Shown here piece after piece: positions 26,445-34,944 of a stretch of 64,000 bases of DNA; position 1 is the stretch's first letter, and every line of letters starts with the position of its first letter. The notes under the pieces were generated by a model. The model made no database searches, was not told the DNA's origin, and saw nothing but the letters and a program-made list of their open reading frames with translations. Source of the stretch: JAVBOW01 sp031549495 (lineage in GTDB: Bacteria > Bacteroidota > Bacteroidia > Bacteroidales > Rikenellaceae); assembly GCA_031549495.1 (NCBI GenBank), contig JAVBPS010000077.1, positions 1 through 64,000 of the forward strand. The letters run 5' to 3'. A program made the position numbers and the translations under genes.

Positions 26445-27602
26445 TTAATATTTTTCTTTGAGCGCGAACGAACAGAACAGCAGGTAAACGGCACAGGCCA
26501 GGATGACCAGCACGGATCCTGCCTGCGAGCCGATCGCATCGCTTGTAACCCCCATCAGGAATGATACTGCGGCCCCGCCGAATATGCCGGTGACCATCAG
26601 GCCTGAAATTTCGTTGGCTTTTTCGGGCCGATGGCGCAGGGCGAAGGAGAAGAGGATCGCGAAAATATTGGCTACCGTGAAGCCGATCACCGCATAAAGG
26701 GTGTAGAGGAAAGACTCGGTGGCAGCGAAAAATAGTGTCGCCACAGCCGCCACGGCGACCACGATGGTCATGCGGAAGAATTTCACAGACGAGTAGCGTG
26801 CCAGGATGAACGCGCCCAGGAAGGCCCCCAGCGTACGGAAAGCGAAGTAGACCATCGACCCGAAGCCCGCATGGTCGGCGTCCAGCCCCGCGCGCTCGCG
26901 CAGCAACTCAGGCGCCGCGGTGTTGATGCCCACGTCGACCCCCACCACAAAGACGATCCCCAGGAACAGCAGCAGGATGCGCCCGTCGCCGAGCATGCCG
27001 AACACCTCGCCGAAGGAGGAAGGCTTACCCTTCTCGGTCTCCTGCGGCGTGGGCACCGCCATCAGCCAGCAGGTCGAGATCAGCGTGATCACCGCAAAAA
27101 TCGGGAAAATGTATTCCCAATGGCCCAGCCACGTGGCGCAAAACAGGGCGATGGGCTGCGCCGAGAAGGACGAAATGGCTTTGATGAACTGTCCGGTGGT
27201 CAGGCTGCTGGTGAGCCGTTCGCCGCTGACCACGTTCGACATCAATGGGTTGAGCGATACCTGCAGGATGGTATTGGCGATGCCTAACAACATGAATGCC
27301 ACGAGCGAGGTGACGTACGTGTAGGAGATGAACGGGATCACCAGGGCCACGGCGGTGAGCACGTTGCTCAACAGCACGGTGCGTTTGCGCCCGATGCGGT
27401 TCATCAGCATCCCGGTGGGGATCGAGAAGAAGAGGAACATCGAGAACAGCGCCACGGGAATCATCTTGGCCAGCGTGTCGGTCAACCCGAAATCGGCCTT
27501 CACATGGGCGGACGCAATGCCCACCACGTCGGAGAATCCCATGATGAAAAAGGCGAACATCACGGGCATTATGCGGGCCAGGGGACTCTTTCTTGCAGTC
27601 AT
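26445..27602 (-). CDS. MFS sugar permease, FucP/FHS-like
   Basis: This is an inner-membrane proton symporter of 385 residues with 12 predicted helices. The first helix (MFAFFIMGFSDVVGIASAHVKADFGL) and the loop GMLMNRIGRKRTVLLSN fit the fucose:H+ symporter-like family, which imports fucose, glucose, galactose or mannose. It lies 50 bp downstream of the UROD-like gene on the same transcript. PUL I also contains an MFS transporter and a UROD-like gene, so the pairing recurs. Given the mannosidase in this locus, mannose or a modified sugar is a plausible cargo, but the sequence does not decide. Confidence 0.88.
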   Translation of the reverse strand: MTARKSPLARIMPVMFAFFIMGFSDVVGIASAHVKADFGLTDTLAKMIPVALFSMFLFFSIPTGMLMNRIGRKRTVLLSNVLTAVALVIPFISYTYVTSLVAFMLLGIANTILQVSLNPLMSNVVSGERLTSSLTTGQFIKAISSFSAQPIALFCATWLGHWEYIFPIFAVITLISTCWLMAVPTPQETEKGKPSSFGEVFGMLGDGRILLLFLGIVFVVGVDVGINTAAPELLRERAGLDADHAGFGSMVYFAFRTLGAFLGAFILARYSSVKFFRMTIVVAVAAVATLFFAATESFLYTLYAVIGFTVANIFAILFSFALRHRPEKANEISGLMVTGIFGGAAVSFLMGVTSDAIGSQAGSVLVILACAVYLLFCSFALKEKY

Positions 27603-27652
27603 GGATTTTCTGTTTTAAAGGGTTGCAACTGGTGTTCTATAGGTCTTCGGAG

Positions 27653-28711
27653 TTACCGCCGTTCCCGTGCGCGGATCTCTTTCACCGCGTCGACCATGGC
27701 GTGGAAACCCTCTACGGACATGTATTCCGGGAGCGAGTTGCCCGATCCCAGGCCGTAGCCGCGGGCGGCGGCGCGGAACTCCGTCCCTTCGCGCAGCACT
27801 TTTTCGTAGACGTAGTCGTATGGGTTGAGGATCAGTTCATTCATGTCGATACCCCCGAAAAGGCCGATCCGCTCCCCGTAGAGCTCGATCCATTGGCTGA
27901 AAGGGGCGATCTGGTCCTCGTTGCTGTGTTTGGCGTCGATGCCCAGGGCGAGGATCTCGGGCATGATGTTGAAGATGTTGCCGCACGAGTGGAGCAGGAA
28001 TTTCTTGCCCGCCCCGTGCGCGATGTCGATCACCATTTTATACAGGGGGAAGATGTGCGTGCGGATCGTGTCGGGGTCGAGCATGGTCGAGGTGCGGTGG
28101 CCCAGGTCGTCGCCCATGCGGAAAAAAACGAACAGGTCGCTGTACTCGCGCGCCATTTCAGTCCACAGGGTACGGTAGAGCCATTCGATCTTTCGGAACA
28201 GGTCGGCGAACAGTTCGGGGTCGGTGAACTGCATCATGCAGAGGCTTTCGAAGCCCACCAGGTCCTGCGAGGTCTCGAAGATGCCGTAGCCGCAGCCGCC
28301 ATAGGCTTTCATACCGGCGGGCGTCACGCGGCGGATCGACTCCAGGCGCGGGCGGTACGTTTCCCAGAAGATGCGCGGGATGTCGTCGAAGGGATACTTC
28401 TCGAAATCGTCGCGCGTTTGAATAGGCCCTTTGCCGCCCAGGATCGCCCCGTGGCCGGGGATGATGTCGCAGATGGCCGCCTCGTAGTCGAACGCGTCGT
28501 AGGTATGTTCGCGCCAGAAGTCGATGTAGCGCGTGAAATAGGCGTCCAACTGCGCCGGGGTGCGGCAGGCTTCGATATCCATCTCCCGGCCCGTGCATTT
28601 GGTGATGAACGGCGGGTCGATATGGTGCTCGTACAGGGGCAGGTAGTCCGGACGCTGGTTGTAGAGCACTTTGAGGATGTTGTTGTAATCGGGTTGGAAG
28701 GTCTCTTTCAT
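27653..28711 (-). CDS. UROD-like methyltransferase superfamily protein, PUL II copy
   Basis: This is a 352-residue cytoplasmic TIM-barrel protein related to uroporphyrinogen decarboxylase-like methyltransferases. His241 and Cys243 in LLHSCGN correspond to the first two zinc ligands, but there is no cysteine at all after Cys243. The third ligand seen in the PUL I protein (GGCEIP) is replaced by a GYGLGSGNSLPEYM segment. It may therefore bind metal differently or lack thiol methylation activity. It is transcribed leftward with an MFS permease from a promoter shared back-to-back with a GH3 gene. A link to methylated sugar or aglycone use is inferred from context only. Confidence 0.82.
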   Translation of the reverse strand: MKETFQPDYNNILKVLYNQRPDYLPLYEHHIDPPFITKCTGREMDIEACRTPAQLDAYFTRYIDFWREHTYDAFDYEAAICDIIPGHGAILGGKGPIQTRDDFEKYPFDDIPRIFWETYRPRLESIRRVTPAGMKAYGGCGYGIFETSQDLVGFESLCMMQFTDPELFADLFRKIEWLYRTLWTEMAREYSDLFVFFRMGDDLGHRTSTMLDPDTIRTHIFPLYKMVIDIAHGAGKKFLLHSCGNIFNIMPEILALGIDAKHSNEDQIAPFSQWIELYGERIGLFGGIDMNELILNPYDYVYEKVLREGTEFRAAARGYGLGSGNSLPEYMSVEGFHAMVDAVKEIRARERR

Positions 28712-28741
28712 GGAGGTGTGTATTGCTTGGGGTTGTTAATG

Positions 28742-28749
28742 CAAAGATA
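28742..28749 (-). promoter_or_regulatory. -7 promoter element for UROD-like/MFS operon
   Basis: TATCTTTG on the minus strand lies 31 bp before the ATG at 28711 and fits TAnnTTTG. Confidence 0.55.
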
Positions 28750-28857
28750 ATCCATCCGGCCTAAGGGGAAGGGGGTCGGTCGTGCAAACGTTTTTGCGTT
28801 TTCTGCTCATTGTACGTACTATTATGAGAAGATGAAAAAGGAGCGTTGTTTTCTTCT

Positions 28858-28865
28858 TATATTTG
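28858..28865 (+). promoter_or_regulatory. -7 promoter element for the GH3 gene
   Basis: TATATTTG on the plus strand lies 51 bp before the ATG at 28916. It argues against an in-frame start at 28832, which would precede the transcription start. Confidence 0.55.
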
Positions 28866-28915
28866 TTAGAAATCTCCTTCCAGAGATTACACCTACTGCC
28901 TTAAATTCCGATAGA

Positions 28916-31129
28916 ATGAGAACAAAACTTACCTTTCTGGCCGTCGCCCTGGCGCTGGCGGGCTGCGCGCCCAAAAGCACCGTTCCCGCCTACCTCGATC
29001 CCCAAAAACCCATAGAAGAGAGGGTCGAAGACGCTTTGGGCAGGATGACCCTCGAAGAGAAGGTCGCCATGGTCCACGCCCAATCGAAATTCACTTCGCC
29101 GGGCGTGCCGCGCCTGGGGATCCCCGAAGTGTTGTGCAGCGACGCCGGCAACGGCATGCGGCCCGAGATGATGTGGAACGACTGGTTCCCGGCGGGCCAC
29201 ACCAACGATTCGTGCATCGCCTTTCCGTCGTTCGTGGGCATGGCCGCCACCTGGAACCGCGAGATGGCCGCCCTTTGCGGCAAGAGCGTGGGCGAAGAGG
29301 CCCGCTACCGGGGCAAGACCATCCTGCTCGGCCCGGCGGTCAACATCTTCCGCACCCCGCTCAACGGCCGCAACCTCGAATACCTGGGCGAGGATCCGCT
29401 GCTGGCCGGGCAACTGGCCGCCAGTTACGTGCAGGCGGTGCAGAAGAACGGCGTGGCGGCCTGTGTGAAGCATTTCGCCGTCAACAACCAGGAGACCGAC
29501 CGTCTGACGATCGACGTCGAGCTCTCCGACCGCGCCCTGCACGAGATTTACCTGCCCGCTTTCCGCGCGGCGGTCGGACAGGGCGGCGTATGGTCCGTCA
29601 TGGGGGCCTACAACCGTTACAAGGGCGAGCATTGCTGCCATAACCAGTACCTCAATAAGATCCTTAAAAGTGACTGGGCCTTCGACGGGGTCTTCCTCTC
29701 CGACTGGGGCGGCACCCACGACACGCGGCAATCCGTCTTCAACGGCCTGGACATCGAGTTCAGCAGCAAGACCGATTGGCGCGCCGAAGGCTATGCCAAT
29801 GAATTCGACAGCTATTACCTGGCCATGCCCTACATGGAAATGCTCCGCAAGGGCGAGGGCGTCAAGGAATTGGACGACAAGGTCCGCCGCATCCTGCGCC
29901 TAATTCTGCGCACCACCATGTCGTCCGACCGTCCCTGGGGCTCTTTCGGTACCGAGGAACATGCCCTGGCCAGCCGCCGGGTGGCGGAGGAAAGCATGGT
30001 GCTGCTGCGCACCGAGGGCGGTCTGCTGCCGCTCGACCCGGCCGGGATGAAACGCATCCTGGTGGTGGGCGAGAACGCCGTGCGGCCGATGAACATCGGC
30101 GGGGGTAGTTCCGATCTGAAAGTCAAATACGAGGTTTCGCTGCTCGACGGCGTCCGCAACCGCGCTCCGCAGGGGGTGCAGGTCGATTACCTGCCCGGTT
30201 ATGCCTCGCCCGCCCTGCTCCCTTCGCTGGGCTCCTACTACGAGGTGGACCCCAGGGCTAAAGTCGATACCGAGGGGTTGCGTGCGGCAGCCGTTGCCGC
30301 AGCCGCACAGGCCGATGCGGTGGTCTTCGTGGGCGGGCTGAACCGCAACCGGGGCAATGACAGCGAGGAGAACGACCGCGCGGGCCTCGAACTGCCCTAC
30401 GGGCAGGACGAACTGATCCGGGCTCTCGTGCAGGCTAATCCCCGCACCGTGGTGGCCCTGGTGAGCGGTAACGCGGTGGCCATGCCCTGGGTCGGGGAGG
30501 TGCCCGCCATCCTGCAGGCCTGGTACTGCGGCACGGAGGGCGGCAACGCCTTCGCCGCCATCCTGTTCGGCGACGTGAACCCGTCGGGCAAGCTGCCTTT
30601 CACTTTCCCACGAAAGGTGACCGATATCGGTGCCCATGCCGGCGGCCCGCTCCGTTATCCGGGCGTGGACGGCCGTGTGGTCTATGAAGAAGATATCTTC
30701 GTGGGTTACCGCTGGCTGGACAAGTATGACATCGAAGCCCTGTTCCCCTTCGGCCACGGGTTGAGCTACACGACTTTCGCCTGCGGTCCCGTGACGGCCG
30801 ACCGGGACGCGATGAGCGCTTCCGGCAAGCTGGCCGTTTCCGTCCCCGTGAAGAACACGGGCGACAGGGCCGGCGCCGAGGTGGTGCAACTCTACATCAG
30901 CGACCTGCAATCGACGCTTCCGCGCCCCGTCAAGGAACTGAAGGATTTCGCCAAGGTCATCCTCGGGCCGGGCGAGGAAAAAGTGGTCACTTTCACCATT
31001 GGCAAGGACGCATTGAGTTATTATGACGACGGCAAGTCCGCCTGGGTGGCCGAGCCGGGAACGTTCGAAGTCCTCATCGGCGCCTCGTCCGCGGACATCC
31101 GGGGGAAGGTGGCTTTCGAGCTGAAATAA
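28916..31129 (+). CDS. GH3 beta-glycosidase lipoprotein, PUL II
   Basis: The ATG at 28916 opens a lipoprotein signal (MRTKLTFLAVALALAGCAPK). The GH3 N-domain has MTLEEKVAMVHAQSKF, LGPAVNIFRTPLNGRNLEYLGEDPLL, KHFAVNNQETDR and the nucleophile Asp263 in VFLSDWGGTHD. The C-domain and a fibronectin-III-like end (DRAGAEVVQLYISDL) follow. The sequence type (SDWGGTHDTRQSVFNGLD) is close to beta-glucosidases that act on small glucosides and differs from the BglX-like protein of PUL I. It is the only rightward enzyme gene in PUL II, divergent from the UROD-like operon and convergent with the SSS symporter. Confidence 0.92.
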   Translation: MRTKLTFLAVALALAGCAPKSTVPAYLDPQKPIEERVEDALGRMTLEEKVAMVHAQSKFTSPGVPRLGIPEVLCSDAGNGMRPEMMWNDWFPAGHTNDSCIAFPSFVGMAATWNREMAALCGKSVGEEARYRGKTILLGPAVNIFRTPLNGRNLEYLGEDPLLAGQLAASYVQAVQKNGVAACVKHFAVNNQETDRLTIDVELSDRALHEIYLPAFRAAVGQGGVWSVMGAYNRYKGEHCCHNQYLNKILKSDWAFDGVFLSDWGGTHDTRQSVFNGLDIEFSSKTDWRAEGYANEFDSYYLAMPYMEMLRKGEGVKELDDKVRRILRLILRTTMSSDRPWGSFGTEEHALASRRVAEESMVLLRTEGGLLPLDPAGMKRILVVGENAVRPMNIGGGSSDLKVKYEVSLLDGVRNRAPQGVQVDYLPGYASPALLPSLGSYYEVDPRAKVDTEGLRAAAVAAAAQADAVVFVGGLNRNRGNDSEENDRAGLELPYGQDELIRALVQANPRTVVALVSGNAVAMPWVGEVPAILQAWYCGTEGGNAFAAILFGDVNPSGKLPFTFPRKVTDIGAHAGGPLRYPGVDGRVVYEEDIFVGYRWLDKYDIEALFPFGHGLSYTTFACGPVTADRDAMSASGKLAVSVPVKNTGDRAGAEVVQLYISDLQSTLPRPVKELKDFAKVILGPGEEKVVTFTIGKDALSYYDDGKSAWVAEPGTFEVLIGASSADIRGKVAFELK

Positions 31130-31144
31130 CCACCGCGTAAACGC

Positions 31145-31180
31145 AAGGGAAGGCCGCTGGATACCCGGCGGCCTTCCCTT
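31145..31180. terminator. Bidirectional terminator between GH3 and SSS symporter
   Basis: Perfect arms AAGGGAAGGCCGC and GCGGCCTTCCCTT with a 10-nt loop lie between convergent stop codons at 31129 and 31191. Confidence 0.8.
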
Positions 31181-31190
31181 ATGCTTCGGT

Positions 31191-32834
31191 CTACCAGAAA
31201 ATAACCAATTCGATGATGCAAAGCACGACCAGCGCCGCGGCCAGCACACGGAAATTCGAGTACCACCGCACGCCTTTCAGTGCCCGGGTCTCCGCTCTCC
31301 AATAGCTGCGGTCCCAGGTCAGTTCAACCGTCTTTTCCTGCGGCGGGGCGGGTGTGAAGTGACTCACCACCACCGCTACGAGCATCGAGAACCCCATCAC
31401 CATAGGGGCCACCACCAGGAAATGGAAAGGGATCGGCACGCCGAACCCATGTTTGAGGACCATCACCACGAGCCCCGCTCCGAACCCCGCCAGCAGGCTC
31501 GCCAGCGCCCCTTGCGCGTTGCAGCGCTTCCAGAAAAGCCCCAGCAGGAAGATCCCTACCACGGGCGGGGCGATATACGAATTCATCTCGATATAATAAC
31601 CGATCAGCGAGTCGAACCGCCCGATCAGCGGCGCCCAAAGCATCGCCACTCCCAGTGCCGTGAGCGAGACGATGCGTCCCGTACGCAGCAGTTTGCGCGG
31701 ATCCTTCACCCGGCCGCCGCGGGCATAGAAATCCATCGTGAAGAGCGTCGATACGGAGTTGAGTGCCGCGCTTATGCCCGCCGTCAGCCCCGAGACCATC
31801 GCCGCGATGATCACCCCGATCAGCCCCGCGGGGAGCAGGTCGAGCACCAGGCGCGGGTAAACCTCGTTGGTCTGGATGCCGTACGTTTCTTGTAGCTCCC
31901 GCCCGGGAATGATCTCCAGCGGAAGCGCGTCACCCAGTCCGAACAGGTCGGTCATGCGCGCCACCGCGCCGGGCACGATAAAGATGAACAGGGTGAACAG
32001 GTAGAGGAACCCGTTGAGCAGGATTCCCTTGCGCCCGTCGTCGATGGAGCGCGCCGAGAGCACGCGCTGCATGAGGATCTGGTTGTTGCCCCAGAAGTAG
32101 AAGCCCACGATGGGGATACCCAGCATCATCCCCGGCCAGGGGATGGTCGGATCGTCCACTCCGCGTACCAGCCGCAGCCATACCCCCTCGTGGAAATGCT
32201 CCGTGAAAGCGCCCCATCCCCCGGCCGAGCGCAGGCAGAACAGGGCCAGCATCACCGAGCCGCCCAAAAGCACCGCCGAGCGGATCAGGTCGGTCCGCAT
32301 CCCCGAGGCCAGCCCGCCGATCACGGCCGACACCCCCGAGAGCACGGCGATGGCCACGATGATCGTCACGAAACCCACCGCGGGGAAGAAGATGTGGAGC
32401 AGCAGCGCCCCGGTATAGATCGACGAGGCCATGTCGATGAAGACATTCCCGGCCAGCGCCACTCCCGATAATACCAGCCGCGAGCGGTCGTCGAACCGCC
32501 GCCCGAGGAACTCCGGGATGGTGTCGATGCGCGCGCCGATGAAGAACGGGATGAAGAACAGCGCGAAAAAGACCATCACGAAGACCGAGATCAGGTTGTA
32601 ATTGAACACCACGATCCCGCCGATGAACCCTTCGCTTGCATTGCCTATGAGCGTGCCGCACGAAATGCTCGCCACGAAAAGCGTCAGCCCGATCACGGGC
32701 CACCGCGAGCGCCTTCCCGCCATGAAATAGTCCGCCGCCTTCGTCCCCCGGCTGCTGCGCAGCGCCTGCCAGGTGGTCAGGATCACGAAAACAGCGAGGA
32801 TCGCCAGGTCGAACGGGGAGAGGGAAGGGTGCAT
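31191..32834 (-). CDS. SSS-family sodium:solute symporter (SGLT type)
   Basis: This is an inner-membrane sodium-coupled transporter of 547 residues with about 14 helices. Signatures include TKAADYFMAGRRSRWPVIGLTLFVASISCGTLIGNASEGF, FIPFFIGARIDTIPEFLGRRF, and GLIGVIIAAMVSGLTAGISAALNSVSTLFTMDFY, the pattern of sugar-type SSS carriers. It probably takes up a sugar released by PUL II enzymes. It is transcribed from its own promoter after the terminator of the LamG-to-GH operon. Confidence 0.92.
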   Translation of the reverse strand: MHPSLSPFDLAILAVFVILTTWQALRSSRGTKAADYFMAGRRSRWPVIGLTLFVASISCGTLIGNASEGFIGGIVVFNYNLISVFVMVFFALFFIPFFIGARIDTIPEFLGRRFDDRSRLVLSGVALAGNVFIDMASSIYTGALLLHIFFPAVGFVTIIVAIAVLSGVSAVIGGLASGMRTDLIRSAVLLGGSVMLALFCLRSAGGWGAFTEHFHEGVWLRLVRGVDDPTIPWPGMMLGIPIVGFYFWGNNQILMQRVLSARSIDDGRKGILLNGFLYLFTLFIFIVPGAVARMTDLFGLGDALPLEIIPGRELQETYGIQTNEVYPRLVLDLLPAGLIGVIIAAMVSGLTAGISAALNSVSTLFTMDFYARGGRVKDPRKLLRTGRIVSLTALGVAMLWAPLIGRFDSLIGYYIEMNSYIAPPVVGIFLLGLFWKRCNAQGALASLLAGFGAGLVVMVLKHGFGVPIPFHFLVVAPMVMGFSMLVAVVVSHFTPAPPQEKTVELTWDRSYWRAETRALKGVRWYSNFRVLAAALVVLCIIELVIFW

Positions 32835-32854
32835 GTAGTTCTTTCGGGGTGAAA

Positions 32855-32862
32855 CAAAATTA
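32855..32862 (-). promoter_or_regulatory. -7 promoter element for the SSS symporter
   Basis: TAATTTTG on the minus strand lies 21 bp before the ATG at 32834, just after the terminator at 32871-32898. Confidence 0.45.
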
Positions 32863-32870
32863 CAAAAAAA

Positions 32871-32898
32871 TCGGTCCGGCCATCACCGGCCGGACCGA
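32871..32898 (-). terminator. Rho-independent terminator of the susCD operon, PUL II
   Basis: Perfect 11-bp arms TCGGTCCGGCC and GGCCGGACCGA with a 6-nt loop are followed by a T-run on the minus strand. It lies 32 bp after the stop of the last operon gene. Confidence 0.88.
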
Positions 32899-32929
32899 AA
32901 AAGCAGTAAACCAACGGACCCCGGCGCCA

Positions 32930-34186
32930 TCAGAACCAGGCGACGGCGGCCGCATTGAATTCCTCACGCGAGGGCAGGCGGCCGTTGTCCGTTTTGAATT
33001 GGTTGACCCACGCCTTCATGGCGGCCAGGAAATCGAGGTGGGTGTGGTACACCTTCTGTTTGACTCCCCGGTTGTCGATCAACCAGTAACCTTTCTGGGT
33101 GTTGTCCGGGTTGACCTCGTTGTTATACATCTCCCAGTAGAGCACGAAAGGGCAGCCCCATTCGAGCGACGCTTTCATCACCATGCGCGAGTAGTTGTCC
33201 TGCGTGGCCTCGCCGTATGCGGTGCCCGGATAGCCGTATTCGCCGATAAAGACCCGCTTGCCCGTGATCCCGGGCTTGGGCACCATCTTCGACTCGATGT
33301 AATCGAGCACCTGGTGCAATTTGGCGCGCATGGTGGTGTATTCGAGGTTGAAGGCCGTCACGTCATAGGAAGAATAGGAGACATAGTCCACATCTACATC
33401 CGGCAATACTTTGTTGGCTATGCGGTCGAACTCCTGGTAGAGGGCGTCCGTGGGGCGGTTCAGTTCGGTGTAGTGCCATACCTTCACGTCCGAATCCGGG
33501 TTGGCCGCACGCGCGTCGGCGATGGCCCGGGCGCGCACGTTGAGCCAGTCGATCATCCCCTGCAACCGCACGGGGCTGACGGTCTGCTGGGCGGTGTTGT
33601 AGCCGTCCACCAGGTGCCAGTCGCCCTCCCAATGTCCGAGGAAGAATTCCTTGCCGCTCCCCCGGAAGGTGCGCAGCAGGTAGTCGGCCAGTTTATACAT
33701 ATCCGTGTACTCGTCCTGACTTTCCTGCGCCGAGAGGCCGTCGCGCCACCATGTGTCCACTTGTTTGGAGTAGACCCAGAATTGGTAGTAGCGGAAATCC
33801 ATCTCCACCGCCGCCTTGAACGAGGGCTCGCGCTCGAGCACTTCGTAGGTATAGGTGTAGCCGAAAGCGGGCAGGTCCTTATATTTGGTGGGGTCGAGCG
33901 AGATCTTGAGAATGTTGGAGCCCATCTTGAGCGTCCGCCGGGCGGTTTCCACCAACCTCGTTTCTCCCGTCGCCGAGAGCCCGTAGATCGGCCCGATGGT
34001 CTGGGTGCCTATGGTGTAATTGTAATTTTCCACGTCGGCGGCATAGGTCACCGGATCGGGATCGACGGGTTCTGTCGGCGGCGGGCCGCCGTTTGGGTTG
34101 GCTTCGCCGCCGTCCGATCCCCCGCAGAAAGCGAGGGATACGGCGGCCAGCAGCATGCACAGAAGAAGGGATGGTCTGTAATTCAT
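32930..34186 (-). CDS. Putative clan GH-A-like glycoside hydrolase lipoprotein, family unassigned
   Basis: This is a 418-residue surface lipoprotein (lipid Cys in LAAVSLAFCGGSDGG) with a Pro-rich linker (NGGPPPTEPVDPDP). The body looks like a TIM barrel. Two Glu-containing segments sit where clan GH-A acid/base and nucleophile residues would be: LGHWEGDWHLVDGY in the middle and KRVFIGEYGYPGTAYG near the C-terminal strand 7. Trp-rich motifs (VDTWWRD, FVLYWEMYNNE) suit a sugar-binding cleft. I cannot assign it to a numbered family. It is the last gene of the LamG-isomerase-SusCD-DUF3823 operon, 10 bp after DUF3823, which fits a surface endo-enzyme that makes the first cut. Confidence 0.65.
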   Translation of the reverse strand: MNYRPSLLLCMLLAAVSLAFCGGSDGGEANPNGGPPPTEPVDPDPVTYAADVENYNYTIGTQTIGPIYGLSATGETRLVETARRTLKMGSNILKISLDPTKYKDLPAFGYTYTYEVLEREPSFKAAVEMDFRYYQFWVYSKQVDTWWRDGLSAQESQDEYTDMYKLADYLLRTFRGSGKEFFLGHWEGDWHLVDGYNTAQQTVSPVRLQGMIDWLNVRARAIADARAANPDSDVKVWHYTELNRPTDALYQEFDRIANKVLPDVDVDYVSYSSYDVTAFNLEYTTMRAKLHQVLDYIESKMVPKPGITGKRVFIGEYGYPGTAYGEATQDNYSRMVMKASLEWGCPFVLYWEMYNNEVNPDNTQKGYWLIDNRGVKQKVYHTHLDFLAAMKAWVNQFKTDNGRLPSREEFNAAAVAWF

Positions 34187-34196
34187 ACGTTATTCG

Positions 34197-34925
34197 TTAT
34201 TGCGGCATCATAATTTTGACCGTTTGCGAGTAATTGGGTTTTACCGTGCCCACGCCGGCCACCGCGGCCTGCGCCCCCACGCGGAAATAGTAGAGACGGC
34301 CCGGCTTGAGCCCGGCGCTGATGTCCAGTTCATACGTCTCCGTGTTGTCCGTGGTGATGGGTACCCCGCCGGCCGGATAGCTTCTCTCCATTTCGCTGCC
34401 TGACACGTTCGTCAGGTGGATCGTCGAGCTGACGTACATGTCCGTGAAGGCATAGAGGGTGAATTTGGCCACATTCACCCCGGCGTCGCCCCCCACGGCC
34501 TTGAAGGTAGCCCGGACCGTGTTGGTGGCCTCCTCATAGGTGATCTGGCACTCCGTGATGCGGATGTAGGGTTTCACCGTGAAGTCGAGTTGGTTGTCGC
34601 CTTTTCGGATCTCCACGCCGTCGCGGTATACGGGGAAGAAATTGCAGTTGGTCAGTTCGAAATTGTATTTGTTCGCGAAGACCATCGTGTTGCGCCACTC
34701 GCCGCTGTTCATAATGGCCCAGTATTGCGCCACGGGGTTTTCGAATCCCTGCTCGTAGGCTGTGATGAGCGAACCGTCCACGATGTCCTGGGGCACGGGC
34801 TGCCCGGTCAGGGCGTCGATGATCTTGCCGTGGACCTGGGCGTCGGGCCCGTCGAAATTGTCCTTTTCGCACCCGGCCAGCAGGACCGCCGCACAGAGTG
34901 TCAGGATATGCAGTGCTGTTTTCAT
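34197..34925 (-). CDS. DUF3823 lipoprotein
   Basis: This is a 242-residue lipoprotein (LLAGCEKDNFDGPD) with the DUF3823 N-terminal Ig-like domain (HGKIIDALTGQPVPQD) and a C-terminal beta-sandwich. DUF3823 proteins are usually encoded right after SusCD pairs and are thought to act as surface glycan-binding proteins in the way SusE/SusF do. It follows susD by 19 bp. Confidence 0.85.
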   Translation of the reverse strand: MKTALHILTLCAAVLLAGCEKDNFDGPDAQVHGKIIDALTGQPVPQDIVDGSLITAYEQGFENPVAQYWAIMNSGEWRNTMVFANKYNFELTNCNFFPVYRDGVEIRKGDNQLDFTVKPYIRITECQITYEEATNTVRATFKAVGGDAGVNVAKFTLYAFTDMYVSSTIHLTNVSGSEMERSYPAGGVPITTDNTETYELDISAGLKPGRLYYFRVGAQAAVAGVGTVKPNYSQTVKIMMPQ

Positions 34926-34944
34926 ATTTTCCTCGTTTTGCCGG

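Noticed and set aside
27593..28750. A 385-codon open frame on the plus strand
   Set aside because: It is antisense to the UROD-like gene, whose motifs and promoter are clear, and it has no domain or signal of its own.
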